Both the position numbers and the translations under genes were made by a program. Source: Acidobacteriota bacterium (GTDB taxonomy: Bacteria > Acidobacteriota > Terriglobia > Acidiferrales > UBA7541). Taken from it: 58,217 bases of DNA. Below, one piece after another: positions 8,543-16,297 of the stretch (position 1 is the stretch's first letter; the number at the start of each line of letters is the position of its first letter). The stretch covers positions 1-58,217 of the forward strand of contig JAMCWK010000127.1 in NCBI GenBank assembly GCA_023481105.1. Direction: 5' to 3'. The notes under the pieces are model-generated. The model did no database searches. It saw only the letters and a list, made by a program, of their open reading frames with translations, and was not told the DNA's origin.

Positions 8543-9235
8543 ATGACTGCTATCACCAAAAAAGGGACTGTCTGCTGGCGCTGCCACGCTCCGCACTCCG
8601 GCGGGCATTTCTGCGCCGCTTGCGGCAAGATTCAGCCCCTGGCCCGCGGCACGGACTACTTTGCTTTCTTCGGACTGCCGCAAAAACTCTGGCTGGACTG
8701 CGCGGAGCTCGAAAAACTTTTTCACCAGTTGAGCTGGAAGCTGCATCCGGATAACTTTGTGCGCGCCGGCGAATACGAGCGCGAGCTATCGCTGGAGCGC
8801 TCCTCGCAACTGAACGACGCCTACCGCGCCCTGCGCGACCCCGTAGCCCGCGTTGAATATTTGCTGGCACATGCGGGCATGCGCAAGGAAGGCGCCGCGA
8901 AACAACAGGCGCCGCCGGAATTGCTGGAAGAAGTCTTCGAGCTGAACGAATCACTGGACGAATTGCGCACCGCACGCGCCTCCAGCACCGATGACAGTCA
9001 CCTGGCTTCATTGAAGCAGCACCTCGAGGCGGAAGAAAGAAAGTTGGAAACCAAGCTGCGCGAAGTGGACGAGGAGTTGAAACGCATCGCTACCGAATGG
9101 GACGCCGCTTTCGACGCCGGCGCGGATCAATCGCAACGCAAAGCATTGATGTCCCGAATGAATGACGTACTGAATCGTCGCAGTTACATCCGCAACCTCG
9201 TCGCGAACGTGCAGAAAGAATTGGCGGAGGCTTGA
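8543..9235 (+). CDS. hscB: Fe-S assembly J-domain co-chaperone HscB with N-terminal zinc ribbon
   Basis: 230 residues. J-type co-chaperone that delivers IscU to HscA. The J domain has the HPD tripeptide at residues 68-70 (SWKLHPDNF) followed by [17 protein letters not shown], and the C-terminal helical IscU-binding domain follows. The N-terminus carries a four-cysteine metal site, CWRC ... CAAC (Cys11, 14, 24, 27), which E. coli HscB lacks but human HSC20 has. The C-terminal domain is also longer, with a Glu/Lys-rich coiled-coil stretch about residues 150-180. Start is ATG 8543; GTG 8537 is in frame. The stop overlaps the hscA ATG (TGATG). Confidence 0.92.
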   Translation: MTAITKKGTVCWRCHAPHSGGHFCAACGKIQPLARGTDYFAFFGLPQKLWLDCAELEKLFHQLSWKLHPDNFVRAGEYERELSLERSSQLNDAYRALRDPVARVEYLLAHAGMRKEGAAKQQAPPELLEEVFELNESLDELRTARASSTDDSHLASLKQHLEAEERKLETKLREVDEELKRIATEWDAAFDAGADQSQRKALMSRMNDVLNRRSYIRNLVANVQKELAEA

Positions 9236-11070
9236 TGGCCCGCACCGTCGGCATCGATCTCGGCACCACGTACAGCCTCGTGGCGTACGTCGCGGATGGC
9301 CTCCCGCGCGTCATTCCCGGGCCGTATGGCTCACCGCTGTGCCCCTCTGTAGTTAGCGTGGACGCCGACGGCAGCGTCGTGGTCGGCGAACCGGCGCGCC
9401 GCCGTTTGCTCACGCAGTCCGACCGCACCATATATTCCGCGAAGCGCCTGATGGGACGCGGCGTCGCCGACGTGCAGGACGAGCTGAAGCTTTTTCCGTT
9501 CCGCATTGATCCCGACAGCCAGCACGTCATCCGCGTGCGGCTCGGCGACCGCGTCTTCACCGCGCCGGAAATTTCCGCTTTCATTCTCCGCGAGCTGAAG
9601 AGCTGGGCGGAAGATTTTTTCAAGGAGCCGGTGGAGCGCGCCGTCATCACCGTGCCTGCGTATTTCAACGACGCGCAGCGTCAGGCCACCAAGGACGCCG
9701 GCCGCCTGGCGGGACTCGAAGTGCTGCGCCTGGTCAACGAGCCTACGGCTGCGGCGCTCGCCTACGGCCTGCACGAAAAGCAACGCGGCCTCGTCGCCGT
9801 GTACGATTTCGGCGGCGGCACCTTCGACATTTCCGTGTTGAAGCTCGTCTCCACCGGCGAAGGCGACATCTACCAGGTGCTCTCCACGAACGGCGATACG
9901 CACCTCGGCGGCGACGACATTGACAACGTGCTGCGCGCAGCCGAGTGGGAAGAGATCCAGAAGATTGGCCTGAACGGTTTCTCCGGACTTGGCGAGCACG
10001 CGCAAATGCTTCGCGAAGCCGTCATCGCCGCCAAGCACGAACTTTCGCTCGTGGACAAAACCTTCGTAAAATTTCCCGCCCCGGATGGTGGCTGGTACAA
10101 GCGCGAAATCACGCGTGAAGAATTCGAGCGCGCCATCGCGCCCATCATCGAGCGCACCATCGGCCCGGTGAAGCTAGCGCTCGCCGACGCGCATCTCAAG
10201 CCCGCGCAGATGGACGAGGTCGTGCTGGTCGGCGGCTCCACGCGCATTCCGCTGGTGCGCCGCCGCGTCGAGGAATTCTTCACGCGCAAGCCGCACTTTG
10301 AGTTGAACCCCGACGAAGTGGTCGCGCTGGGCGCCGCGGTGCAGGCCGACATTCTCGAAAGCGGCGTAAAGAATATGCTGCTGCTGGACGTCACGCCGCT
10401 CTCGCTCGGCATCGAGACCATGGGCGGAGTCATCGCCAAGATTATTCCGCGCAACTCCACCATTCCCGCCAGCGCCCAGGAGCTGTACACCACCGGCGTG
10501 GACAACCAGACCGGCATTGACATTCACGTGCTCCAGGGCGAGCGCGAGTTGGCCAAGGACTGCCGCTCGCTCGCGCGCTTTCAGTTGAAGATTCCGCCCG
10601 CGCCGGCGGGCCACGCGCGCGTGGAAGTGAAATTCCTGATTGATGCCAACGGAATCTTGCAAGTCCACGCGCGCGACCTGCACACGGCCGAGGCGCGCTC
10701 CGTCGAAGTCCAGCCTAGTTACGGCTTGAACGACGCGGAAGTCGAGAAGATGCTGGAAGACTCCATCGAGTTCGCCGAGCAGGATTTTTCCGAGCGCCAG
10801 CTTATCGAGGCGCGCACCGAGGCGGAGAGCATTCTGCTCGCCACCTCCAAGGCACTCGCCGACGACATGGCTGCGGAGCTCGCCGCCGACGAGCGCCGCA
10901 ACATTGACGCGGCCATTTCGTTATTGCGGGCCGCCGTGTTGGGCAGCGATTACAAACTCATTCGCGCGCGCGTGGACGCGCTCAACCAGGCCACCATGCA
11001 CCTTGCCGAGTTGATGATGAACCGCGTCCTGCACGTCGCCGTCGAAGGCAAACGATTGGAAGAGGTGTGA
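9235..11070 (+). CDS. hscA: Fe-S assembly Hsp70 chaperone HscA
   Basis: 611 residues, the length of HscA. ATP-driven chaperone that binds the LPPVK segment of IscU and promotes cluster transfer. Hsp70 signatures: [13 protein letters not shown] at residues 6-18, [14 protein letters not shown] near 190, and [14 protein letters not shown] near 330; linker [17 protein letters not shown] leads into the substrate-binding domain. ATG 9235 overlaps the hscB stop and has GGAGG five bases upstream (a TTG three bases earlier is less likely). Presence next to hscB, iscU and fdx rather than dnaJ/grpE identifies it as HscA, not DnaK. Confidence 0.95.
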   Translation: MARTVGIDLGTTYSLVAYVADGLPRVIPGPYGSPLCPSVVSVDADGSVVVGEPARRRLLTQSDRTIYSAKRLMGRGVADVQDELKLFPFRIDPDSQHVIRVRLGDRVFTAPEISAFILRELKSWAEDFFKEPVERAVITVPAYFNDAQRQATKDAGRLAGLEVLRLVNEPTAAALAYGLHEKQRGLVAVYDFGGGTFDISVLKLVSTGEGDIYQVLSTNGDTHLGGDDIDNVLRAAEWEEIQKIGLNGFSGLGEHAQMLREAVIAAKHELSLVDKTFVKFPAPDGGWYKREITREEFERAIAPIIERTIGPVKLALADAHLKPAQMDEVVLVGGSTRIPLVRRRVEEFFTRKPHFELNPDEVVALGAAVQADILESGVKNMLLLDVTPLSLGIETMGGVIAKIIPRNSTIPASAQELYTTGVDNQTGIDIHVLQGERELAKDCRSLARFQLKIPPAPAGHARVEVKFLIDANGILQVHARDLHTAEARSVEVQPSYGLNDAEVEKMLEDSIEFAEQDFSERQLIEARTEAESILLATSKALADDMAAELAADERRNIDAAISLLRAAVLGSDYKLIRARVDALNQATMHLAELMMNRVLHVAVEGKRLEEV

Positions 11071-11071
11071 A

Positions 11072-11488
11072 ATGGGCGGCAAGAATCCTTACATCGAAGA
11101 AGCGAAGTTCACGCCGGCAACGAAGAAATACAAGATCACGTTCATTCGCGACGGCAAGCCCACCGAAGTCGAAGTGGACCCCGCGAAAGTTCCCTACGGC
11201 CACGACGGCCTCCCCGGCAGCATTCTCGACATCGCCATGGGCTACCACATGGGCCTCGATCACGCGTGCGGCGGCGTGTGCGCCTGTTCCACGTGCCATG
11301 TGATCGTTCACGAAGGCAGCGAGTCCTGCAACGAAGCGATCGACGCCGAGTTGGACCAACTCGACGAAGCCGCCGGCGTTACCGCCAAGTCGCGCCTTGG
11401 CTGCCAGTGCGTCCCGGACGGCACGAAAGACGTTGTGGTCGAAATCCCCGAGTGGAATCGCAATTTCGCCAAAGAAGCGGACCACTGA
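11072..11488 (+). CDS. fdx: [2Fe-2S] ferredoxin of the ISC system
   Basis: 138 residues, adrenodoxin-type. Ligand cysteines follow C-x5-C-x2-C: Cys66, Cys72 and Cys75 in CGGVCACSTCHV, with the fourth in LGCQC (Cys111 or Cys113). Cys70 is an additional cysteine inside the loop. It supplies electrons for cluster assembly on IscU. The N-terminal 20 residues are longer than in E. coli Fdx. It begins one base after the hscA stop and ends just before a palindromic repeat that separates it from iscX. Confidence 0.95.
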   Translation: MGGKNPYIEEAKFTPATKKYKITFIRDGKPTEVEVDPAKVPYGHDGLPGSILDIAMGYHMGLDHACGGVCACSTCHVIVHEGSESCNEAIDAELDQLDEAAGVTAKSRLGCQCVPDGTKDVVVEIPEWNRNFAKEADH

Positions 11489-11543
11489 TGTAGCGCGGGC
11501 TTTATGCCCGTGCGAATTGCGGCGGGGTAAACCCACCGCTACA
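11489..11543. repeat. Palindromic intergenic repeat between fdx and iscX
   Basis: The element starts right after the fdx stop and is bounded by the inverted ends TGTAGCG and CGCTACA. Inside are two hairpins, GCGGGCtttatGCCCG-like and GGCGGGgtaaaCCC. It belongs to the GTAGGGGCGGGCTTTAGCCC-type family seen at least seven more times in this window. In the isc transcript it would form a double hairpin that could lower or stabilise iscX expression. Confidence 0.75.
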
Positions 11544-11556
11544 TGCGAGGACGAAC

Positions 11557-11775
11557 ATGCCCGCCACTTTCGATTGGGATGACTCTGAAGAAATCGGCAT
11601 CCAGCTTTCCGAAAAATTCCCGGACCTCGATCCGCTCACCGTCCGCTTCACGGATTTGCACAAATGGGTGACGGAGCTCGCCGGCTTCACCGGCGATCCC
11701 AAAATGTCCAACGAAGGCAAGCTCGAAGCCATCCAAATGGCCTGGCACGAAGAATTCCAGGACCGCCAGGGCTAG
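11557..11775 (+). CDS. iscX: Fe-S assembly protein IscX
   Basis: 72 residues, an acidic helical protein that binds IscS and modulates desulfurase activity. Sequence features of the family are the start FDWDDSEEIGIQLSEKFPD, the centre VRFTDLHKWV and the end LEAIQMAWHEEFQD. It is the last gene of the isc operon in the usual order, separated from fdx by a palindromic repeat. GAGGACGAAC precedes the ATG. A perfect 8-bp hairpin 33 nt after the stop may mark the end of the operon. Confidence 0.93.
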   Translation: MPATFDWDDSEEIGIQLSEKFPDLDPLTVRFTDLHKWVTELAGFTGDPKMSNEGKLEAIQMAWHEEFQDRQG

Positions 11776-11808
11776 CGATGCCTTCGCATGCTCATTCTGT
11801 CATTCTGA

Positions 11809-11831
11809 GGCCCGACGGTTTTTGTCGGGCC
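11809..11831. terminator. Hairpin after iscX (possible terminator or palindromic repeat)
   Basis: GGCCCGAC, a 7-nt loop and GTCGGGCC form a perfect stem. It is followed by GAAGAATCTCTC rather than a U-run, and is embedded in a CATTCTGAGG...GAAGAATCTC context known as a dispersed intergenic repeat in related genomes, so intrinsic termination is only possible, not shown. Confidence 0.4.
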
Positions 11832-11921
11832 GAAGAATCTCTCTTCGTGAATTTTCAGCACCGTTCTTACGTCTCCATGCATCTATTCATTGCGTAGCCG
11901 AATCAGAAAGGAACCGCGCCC

Positions 11922-12560
11922 ATGAAGAAGGCTCTGCTATCCGTATTGCTACTCGCACTAGTTAGCGCCGCTCCGTTGACGGCACAAGGTGCTCCGAAAA
12001 AGGCTCCCGCGCCGCCCGCGAAACAGAAATTCGAAATCGCTACATTTGCCGGCGGGTGTTTCTGGTGCATGCAGCCGCCGTTCGATTACGCCAAGGGAGT
12101 GGTCTCCACTGTGGTCGGCTACACCGGCGGAAAAGAGAAGCATCCCACGTACTCGCAGGTTTCCAATCGGCAGACCGGCCATCGCGAATCCGTGCAGGTC
12201 ACCTACGACCCTGCGCAGATTTCCTACGATCAGTTGCTGGATATTTTCTGGAGGAGTTTCGATCCCACGCAGGCCGACGGGCAGTTTGCGGATATCGGCC
12301 CGCAGTATCGCGCCGCGATTTTCTATCACAACGCAGAGCAAAAGCGGCAGGCGGAGGCTTCCAAAGAGCGCTTGGCGAAATCCGGCAAATTCAAGAAACC
12401 TATCGTGACGGAGATTTTGCCGGCGTCCACTTTCTGGCCCGCCGAGGAATATCACCAGAAATACTACTTGAAAAATCCGGGCGAGTACAACCGCTACAAA
12501 ATCGGCTCCGGCCGAACTGGCTTTCTCAAGTCTATCTGGGGCGACGAAATCAAACACTAA
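11922..12560 (+). CDS. msrA: Peptide-methionine (S)-S-oxide reductase, exported
   Basis: 212 residues. Repairs oxidised methionine (S-epimer). The catalytic motif GCFWC has the nucleophilic cysteine at Cys46; YTGG and the EYHQKYY element follow as in other MsrA proteins. An N-terminal signal peptide (MKKALLSVLLLALVSAAPLTAQG) and a Lys/Pro/Ala linker precede the enzyme, so it should act in the periplasm. No MsrB domain is fused. It follows the isc operon by 146 nt with a hairpin in between, and has AGAAAGGAA before the ATG. A role in oxidative repair fits the Fe-S context but co-regulation is not shown. Confidence 0.93.
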   Translation: MKKALLSVLLLALVSAAPLTAQGAPKKAPAPPAKQKFEIATFAGGCFWCMQPPFDYAKGVVSTVVGYTGGKEKHPTYSQVSNRQTGHRESVQVTYDPAQISYDQLLDIFWRSFDPTQADGQFADIGPQYRAAIFYHNAEQKRQAEASKERLAKSGKFKKPIVTEILPASTFWPAEEYHQKYYLKNPGEYNRYKIGSGRTGFLKSIWGDEIKH

Positions 12561-12564
12561 GATC

Positions 12565-12669
12565 GAAAATAGAAAACGGAAAAGAGAAAACAGGTCCGCC
12601 AATCTGGGGTAGTGCGCTCTCTGCAAGTCTGTCTTTGCTGTTTTCTATTTTCCCTTTTCTATTTTCTCG
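12565..12669. repeat. Inverted pair of A/T-tract repeats after msrA
   Basis: 12565-12593 (GAAAATAGAAAACGGAAAAG...) and 12638-12669 (...TTTTCTATTTTCTCG) are inverted copies of one A-tract repeat, about 45 nt apart. A third copy, about 30 of 32 bases identical to the first, is at 24975-25010. They are purine-rich on one strand, fall only between genes, and could form a large hairpin between msrA and the tRNA. Confidence 0.65.
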
Positions 12670-12684
12670 TTTCCGCCACTGCGC

Positions 12685-12713
12685 TTGTCAATTCCCGCAA
12701 ATCCCCTTAAACT
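12685..12713 (+). promoter_or_regulatory. Promoter of tRNA-Glu
   Basis: TTGTCA (12685-12690), 17-nt spacer, TAAACT (12708-12713). Predicted start near 12720, about 22 nt before the mature tRNA 5' end, a normal leader for processing by RNase P. Confidence 0.55.
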
Positions 12714-12741
12714 GGATCGAATCGTTGTTGCACACTCCGGC

Positions 12742-12816
12742 GGCGCTATGGTGCAACGGTTAGCACATCACCCTTTCAAGGTGGAAATGCGGGTTCGATT
12801 CCCGCTAGCGCTACCA
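12742..12816 (+). tRNA. tRNA-Glu (anticodon TTC)
   Basis: 75 nt with encoded CCA. Acceptor stem GGCGCTA/TAGCGCT (first pair G-U), D-stem GTGC/GCAC, anticodon stem TCACC/GGTGG with loop CTTTCAA and anticodon TTC, four-base variable region, T-stem GCGGG/CCCGC with TTCGATT loop, discriminator A then CCA. It reads GAA/GAG glutamate codons. Its 3' 22 nt are repeated exactly 114 nt downstream. Confidence 0.93.
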
Positions 12817-12910
12817 AATTTTTGCCGTGCGAAAATTTGCCCTGAGCGGAAGTCGAAGGGCCAATTCACTTCCCCTGTTCCCAGGTTCTCCACCCGAGGC
12901 GGATCTGCGA

Positions 12911-12932
12911 GATTCCCGCTAGCGCTACCAAA
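12911..12932 (+). repeat. Duplicate of the tRNA-Glu 3' end (att-like scar)
   Basis: These 22 nt repeat exactly the T-arm/acceptor/CCA end of tRNA-Glu (12797-12818), in the same direction. The 92 nt between them carry a CCCTGAGCGGAAGTCGAAGGG-type palindrome and nothing else. Such direct repeats arise when an element integrates at a tRNA 3' end and regenerates it; alternatively it is the stump of a decayed second tRNA copy. Confidence 0.7.
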
Positions 12933-12939
12933 CTAATCC

Positions 12940-13650
12940 TCAGTTTGACATTGGAGAGGGAATTTTGATTTCTTGCAGGGTAACGTCTTTCTTTCCAAAC
13001 TTCACCGCGTAAATCTTATCGCCCGCCACTGAAAGGTGTGCTCCCACTGGAAAATCTGTGCTCCAGTAGTCCTCGTCCGAAGCGCCATAGTAGCGAAGTT
13101 GGTCTGATTTCGGTGGTCCAAACCCGCCTGGCCACACTCGATATCCTGTAAGGTCGACTACAATGAGGTACCCATTTCGGAATGGCTTTATGTCGGCGAA
13201 GCTCGCGCGCCCGTTGACTGTTGCATGCCAGATTTCTTTGCCGGTAGTAAGGTCCAACCTGAAAAAAGCGAGATCATCACCAATCACGCCAATTTCGTTG
13301 CTAGAAGGCCGGTGAGCCACCCCATAAACATGATTGTCCAAGACAGCGCTCCATGTTACGGCCCCACTTGCTCCAAGCATGTACACCTTGGCACCCGCTA
13401 TGACCACCAAGCGACCGTCCGAGATGGGCAGCGGAAGTATTTTTTGAGCTGTGTTCGCATAAAGGTCATGCCGAGGAAGCACTATGACCGCAGCCTTGCT
13501 CTGCTGCTTCGATTTGGGTTGCTGCGAATTCAAATCGTCGGCAAGAAAAAAAGAGAAGCAGCAGAGTAAGAGAAATCTTCCAACGTGTTTGCCGGTCACG
13601 CTTGTTTTGCGCCAAGACGAAGTGAAGTTGCCCGAATAGAAAGTCAACAT
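12940..13650 (-). CDS. Hypothetical exported protein with PQQ-like (beta-propeller) repeats
   Basis: 236 residues, not recognised as a named family. A hydrophobic stretch GRFLLLCCFSFFLA around residues 24-37 suggests a signal or anchor. The rest contains beta-propeller-like units such as FFRLDLTTGKEIWHATVNG, typical of PQQ/BamB-like repeats, but too few for a full propeller. Base composition is visibly more AT-rich than the neighbours, and the gene lies right next to the duplicated tRNA 3' end, so horizontal acquisition is plausible. GGAG lies 10 nt before the ATG. Confidence 0.65.
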   Translation of the reverse strand: MLTFYSGNFTSSWRKTSVTGKHVGRFLLLCCFSFFLADDLNSQQPKSKQQSKAAVIVLPRHDLYANTAQKILPLPISDGRLVVIAGAKVYMLGASGAVTWSAVLDNHVYGVAHRPSSNEIGVIGDDLAFFRLDLTTGKEIWHATVNGRASFADIKPFRNGYLIVVDLTGYRVWPGGFGPPKSDQLRYYGASDEDYWSTDFPVGAHLSVAGDKIYAVKFGKKDVTLQEIKIPSPMSN

Positions 13651-13787
13651 GTTTTTTAGACTCCAACTGATGCTGACTACGGCATACTGTTCATCTTCAG
13701 ATTATCTCTCATTTGCGTTAACCCGCGTTCGTCTGCGGTTTCGATTCATCCTCCCGGGGTAGCAGGCACGCCCAATGCGAATTCTGG

Positions 13788-13800
13788 CACAATAGGCGCT
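13788..13800 (+). promoter_or_regulatory. -10-like box 7 nt before the ATG (leaderless candidate)
   Basis: CACAAT (4 of 6 match to TATAAT) is followed by exactly 7 nt and then the ATG of the TfoX-like gene; no Shine-Dalgarno is present. Same geometry as at 25065, 29629 and 31858. Confidence 0.4.
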
Positions 13801-14250
13801 ATGCGTGAGACCGACTGGACTTTGCGGCCGCTGGACGACGAACTGGGCGAAGCCCTGCGGGCCGAACTGCTCGGTTGGCCGGACATCAAGGCGCGCCCGA
13901 TGATGGGCTGCCTCGCGTTTTTCCGCAAAAAGCATTTTCTCGGCGCTTACGTCAACCGCGGCCTGCCGAAGAAAAAGCCCGACTGGGTGAACCGTCCCGA
14001 CGAATCCACGTTTGTCTGGGTGCGCCTGCGTCCCGACGACGCGGCGCGCGCCATGAAGGTGCCCTGGCTGAAGCAGAGCCGCCTGGAATTCGCCGGCTGG
14101 GTGGAGATTCCGCTCGACTCGCGCAAAATGTTGGAAGAAGCGGTGCGCTGGTTCGGCCGCGCCTACGAACGTGCCGCGGCGCCAGTGGAAAAATCAGCCA
14201 CCAAGCGCCGCAGCACGCGCCTGCACAAGGGGACGCGCAAGAAGAAATGA
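13801..14250 (+). CDS. TfoX N-terminal-domain-like protein
   Basis: 149 residues. The segment ARPMMGCLAFFRKKHFLGAYV resembles the start of TfoX/Sxy N-terminal domains (ArsR-like fold, 'RxMFGG.. y..g..FA' pattern), followed by a WVRLRPDDAARAM helix and a basic tail rich in Lys/Arg (last 20 residues). Homologous domains occur in competence regulators and in many stand-alone proteins of unknown role, so no regulatory function is claimed. Upstream lies a -10-like box with 7-nt spacing and no ribosome site. The HD hydrolase gene begins 29 nt downstream. Confidence 0.6.
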   Translation: MRETDWTLRPLDDELGEALRAELLGWPDIKARPMMGCLAFFRKKHFLGAYVNRGLPKKKPDWVNRPDESTFVWVRLRPDDAARAMKVPWLKQSRLEFAGWVEIPLDSRKMLEEAVRWFGRAYERAAAPVEKSATKRRSTRLHKGTRKKK

Positions 14251-14278
14251 GTACCGGCAGCAATCGGAAAGTCTGGCA

Positions 14279-14896
14279 ATGACACCGCGCAGAGAATCGC
14301 CTTATCTGACCAAGCGTTTTGACGACGCGTTCCTCCTCGCCCACGCGCTGCACGGCACACAGGGACGCAAGGGCACCACGCGGCCGTACATCGCGCACTT
14401 GATGGGCGTCACGGCGATTGTGCTCACGCACGGCGGCGACGAAGACCAGGCCATCGCCGCGCTGCTCCACGACGCCGTCGAAGACTGCGGCGGCGCTCCC
14501 ACGCTCGCGAAAATTCGCGCGCAGTTCGGCGAGCGCGTCGCGCGCATTGTCGAAGGCTGCACCGATAGCGACCAGACGCCCAAGCCGCCCTGGCGCGCGC
14601 GCAAGGAAGCGTACATCGCGCACGTGCGCACCGCGTCGCCCGATGTCCAACTCGTCTCCGCTTCGGACAAGCTCTACAACGTGCGCGAGATTCTCTCCGA
14701 CTACCGCATGATTGGCGAGCAAGTCTGGCGGCGCTTCCATGGCGGTCGCGAGGGCTCGCTGTGGTATTACCGCGCGCTGGTGGACGCCTTTCGCGCCGGC
14801 GACGCCTCGCCCGATATGGCCCGCCTCGTGGACGAGCTCGATAGCGAAGTCGCCGAACTCGAACGCCTCGCGGGAGTGCCGCGTGTCAATCGATAA
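14279..14896 (+). CDS. HD-domain hydrolase (RelA/SpoT N-terminal / MESH1-like)
   Basis: 205 residues. Contains the HD metal-binding set of SpoT-type hydrolases: an early His in LLAHALHGTQGRKGTTRPYIAHLMG, the HD doublet in IAALLHDAVEDCGG, and a distal Asp in LVSASDKLYNVREIL. Stand-alone proteins of this kind (MESH1-like) hydrolyse ppGpp or NADPH in vitro, so alarmone breakdown is a reasonable but unproven role. ATG 14279 gives the family N-terminus. It overlaps the next gene (GTG 14883) by 14 nt, implying translational coupling. Confidence 0.82.
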   Translation: MTPRRESPYLTKRFDDAFLLAHALHGTQGRKGTTRPYIAHLMGVTAIVLTHGGDEDQAIAALLHDAVEDCGGAPTLAKIRAQFGERVARIVEGCTDSDQTPKPPWRARKEAYIAHVRTASPDVQLVSASDKLYNVREILSDYRMIGEQVWRRFHGGREGSLWYYRALVDAFRAGDASPDMARLVDELDSEVAELERLAGVPRVNR

Positions 14897-16046
14897 CCAA
14901 CTCACGGTTGACCTGCTAAAACACCTCGTGGCGATTGATTCCGTGAATCCGTCGCTGGTGCCGGGTGCGCGAGGCGAGCAAGCCGCGGCGGAGTTTTTGC
15001 GCGACTGGTTGCGCGGGCAGGGAATTGCCGCCGAGCTGCAATTTGCCGCGCCGGGTCGGCCAAACGTGGTGGCCACGATGGGATTATCGCAAGCCGCGCC
15101 TCATGCCAAGCCCGCGCTGCTCATCGTCGCGCACCTCGACACGGTCGGCGCCGGCGACATGCGCGACCCCTTCACGCCGCGCGAAGAAAATGGCCGTCTC
15201 TACGGCCGTGGCGCGCTGGACATCAAGAGCGGCGTTGCAGCGATGTGTGCCGCCGCGGCTGCCATCGAGCAAAGCGGTGTGGCGCTCGCGCGGCCTTTTG
15301 TCATCGCCGCGGTGGTGGACGAAGAGTGCAACAGCATCGGCACGGAAACGCTACTGAAACACTGCGCAGCCGACGCCGCCATCGTTCTTGAGCCGACGGA
15401 TTTGAAGCTGGTCATCGCGCACAAGGGCTACGCGTGGTTTGAAATCGTCACGCACGGGCGCGCCGCGCACGGCAGTCTGCCCGCCGAAGGTCGCGACGCC
15501 GTCCGCATGATGGGCCGCGTGCTCGATCGGCTCGACGAGCGCGATCGCGCGCTGCAAGCAAAGCCGTCGCATCCGCTGCTGGGCACCGCTTCGCTGCACG
15601 CCTCTCTCATCTCCGGCGGCCAGGAGCTTTCCAGCTATCCCGCCGAATGCCGTTTGCAAATCGAGCGCCGCACTCTCCCCGGCGAATCCATGCCCACGGT
15701 CGAATCCGAGCTGCGCGCGCTGCTCGACAATTTGCACGCTCACGACGCGGAGTTTCGCGCCACATTGCGCGCGATGTCCTCGCGCCCTGCGTATTCCATC
15801 GAGCCGGACGCGCCGATTGCTCGTGCTGCGGCCACGGCGATTCTGCATGTCACCGCCGCGGCCGAACTTGCCGGCATGTCCGCGTGGACGGACACGGCGC
15901 TGCTGGCGGAGGCCGGCATTCCCGGCGTGGTGTTTGGCCCGCGCGGCCGTGGCCTGCACGGCGCCGAGGAGTATGTCGAGCTGGACTCCGTCACCTCGTG
16001 CGCAGAAGTCCTTCACCACCTCATCTGCACTTGTTGCGCAGCTTAG
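14883..16046 (+). CDS. M20 family metallopeptidase/deacylase (ArgE/DapE/ACY1 type)
   Basis: 387 residues. Zinc-dependent amidohydrolase: His84 in VAHLDTVG, bridging Asp in GRGALDIKSG (about residue 113), catalytic Glu pair in VDEECNSIG, Glu/Asp ligands in VLEPTD, and the C-terminal His in GLHGAEEYVEL. The lid domain starts near HKGYAWFEIVTHGRAAHGS. Substrate (N-acetylornithine, succinyl-DAP, peptides) cannot be assigned because no arginine or lysine genes are adjacent. Start is GTG 14883, inside the end of the HD gene and preceded by GGGAG; frames further upstream lie antisense-like within that gene. Confidence 0.88.
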   Translation: MSIDNQLTVDLLKHLVAIDSVNPSLVPGARGEQAAAEFLRDWLRGQGIAAELQFAAPGRPNVVATMGLSQAAPHAKPALLIVAHLDTVGAGDMRDPFTPREENGRLYGRGALDIKSGVAAMCAAAAAIEQSGVALARPFVIAAVVDEECNSIGTETLLKHCAADAAIVLEPTDLKLVIAHKGYAWFEIVTHGRAAHGSLPAEGRDAVRMMGRVLDRLDERDRALQAKPSHPLLGTASLHASLISGGQELSSYPAECRLQIERRTLPGESMPTVESELRALLDNLHAHDAEFRATLRAMSSRPAYSIEPDAPIARAAATAILHVTAAAELAGMSAWTDTALLAEAGIPGVVFGPRGRGLHGAEEYVELDSVTSCAEVLHHLICTCCAA

Positions 16047-16222
16047 CCCCTCCGCGTCCCTTGCTCGCAAGCGAAAAAACCCCGCTTGGCTTGCCTCGTC
16101 CAGATTGGAACCTTTTGAAACATGACGCCTTGCATTCCGAGAGATTCTGGATGGAAACCCCTTACGCCAGAATGCCATTAATCCCCTGTTTTTCAATGAA
16201 TTGAGCCAGACGCCGCGCCAAG

Positions 16223-16238
16223 TGGCCTTGCGCTTGCT
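16223..16238 (+). promoter_or_regulatory. Sigma-54 (RpoN) promoter candidate for the pilin operon
   Basis: TGGCCTTGCGCTTGCT matches the -24/-12 consensus TGGCAC-n5-TTGCW: GG at 16224-16225 and GC at 16236-16237 are separated by exactly 10 nt. Predicted start near 16249, about 50 nt before the first pilin ATG. rpoN itself is encoded at 49.5 kb, and pilin genes are classical sigma-54 targets in other bacteria. Confidence 0.55.
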
Positions 16239-16297
16239 CAATAGGAACACGAGCTATTGACAAGCAGCCCGTGAGGGTAGAAAAAGGGACTTGCCCT

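Noticed and set aside
9235-11070. DnaK as the identity of the Hsp70
   Set aside because: The gene follows hscB and precedes fdx, IscU carries the LPPVK motif, and the C-terminus lacks the acidic DnaK tail, all pointing to HscA.
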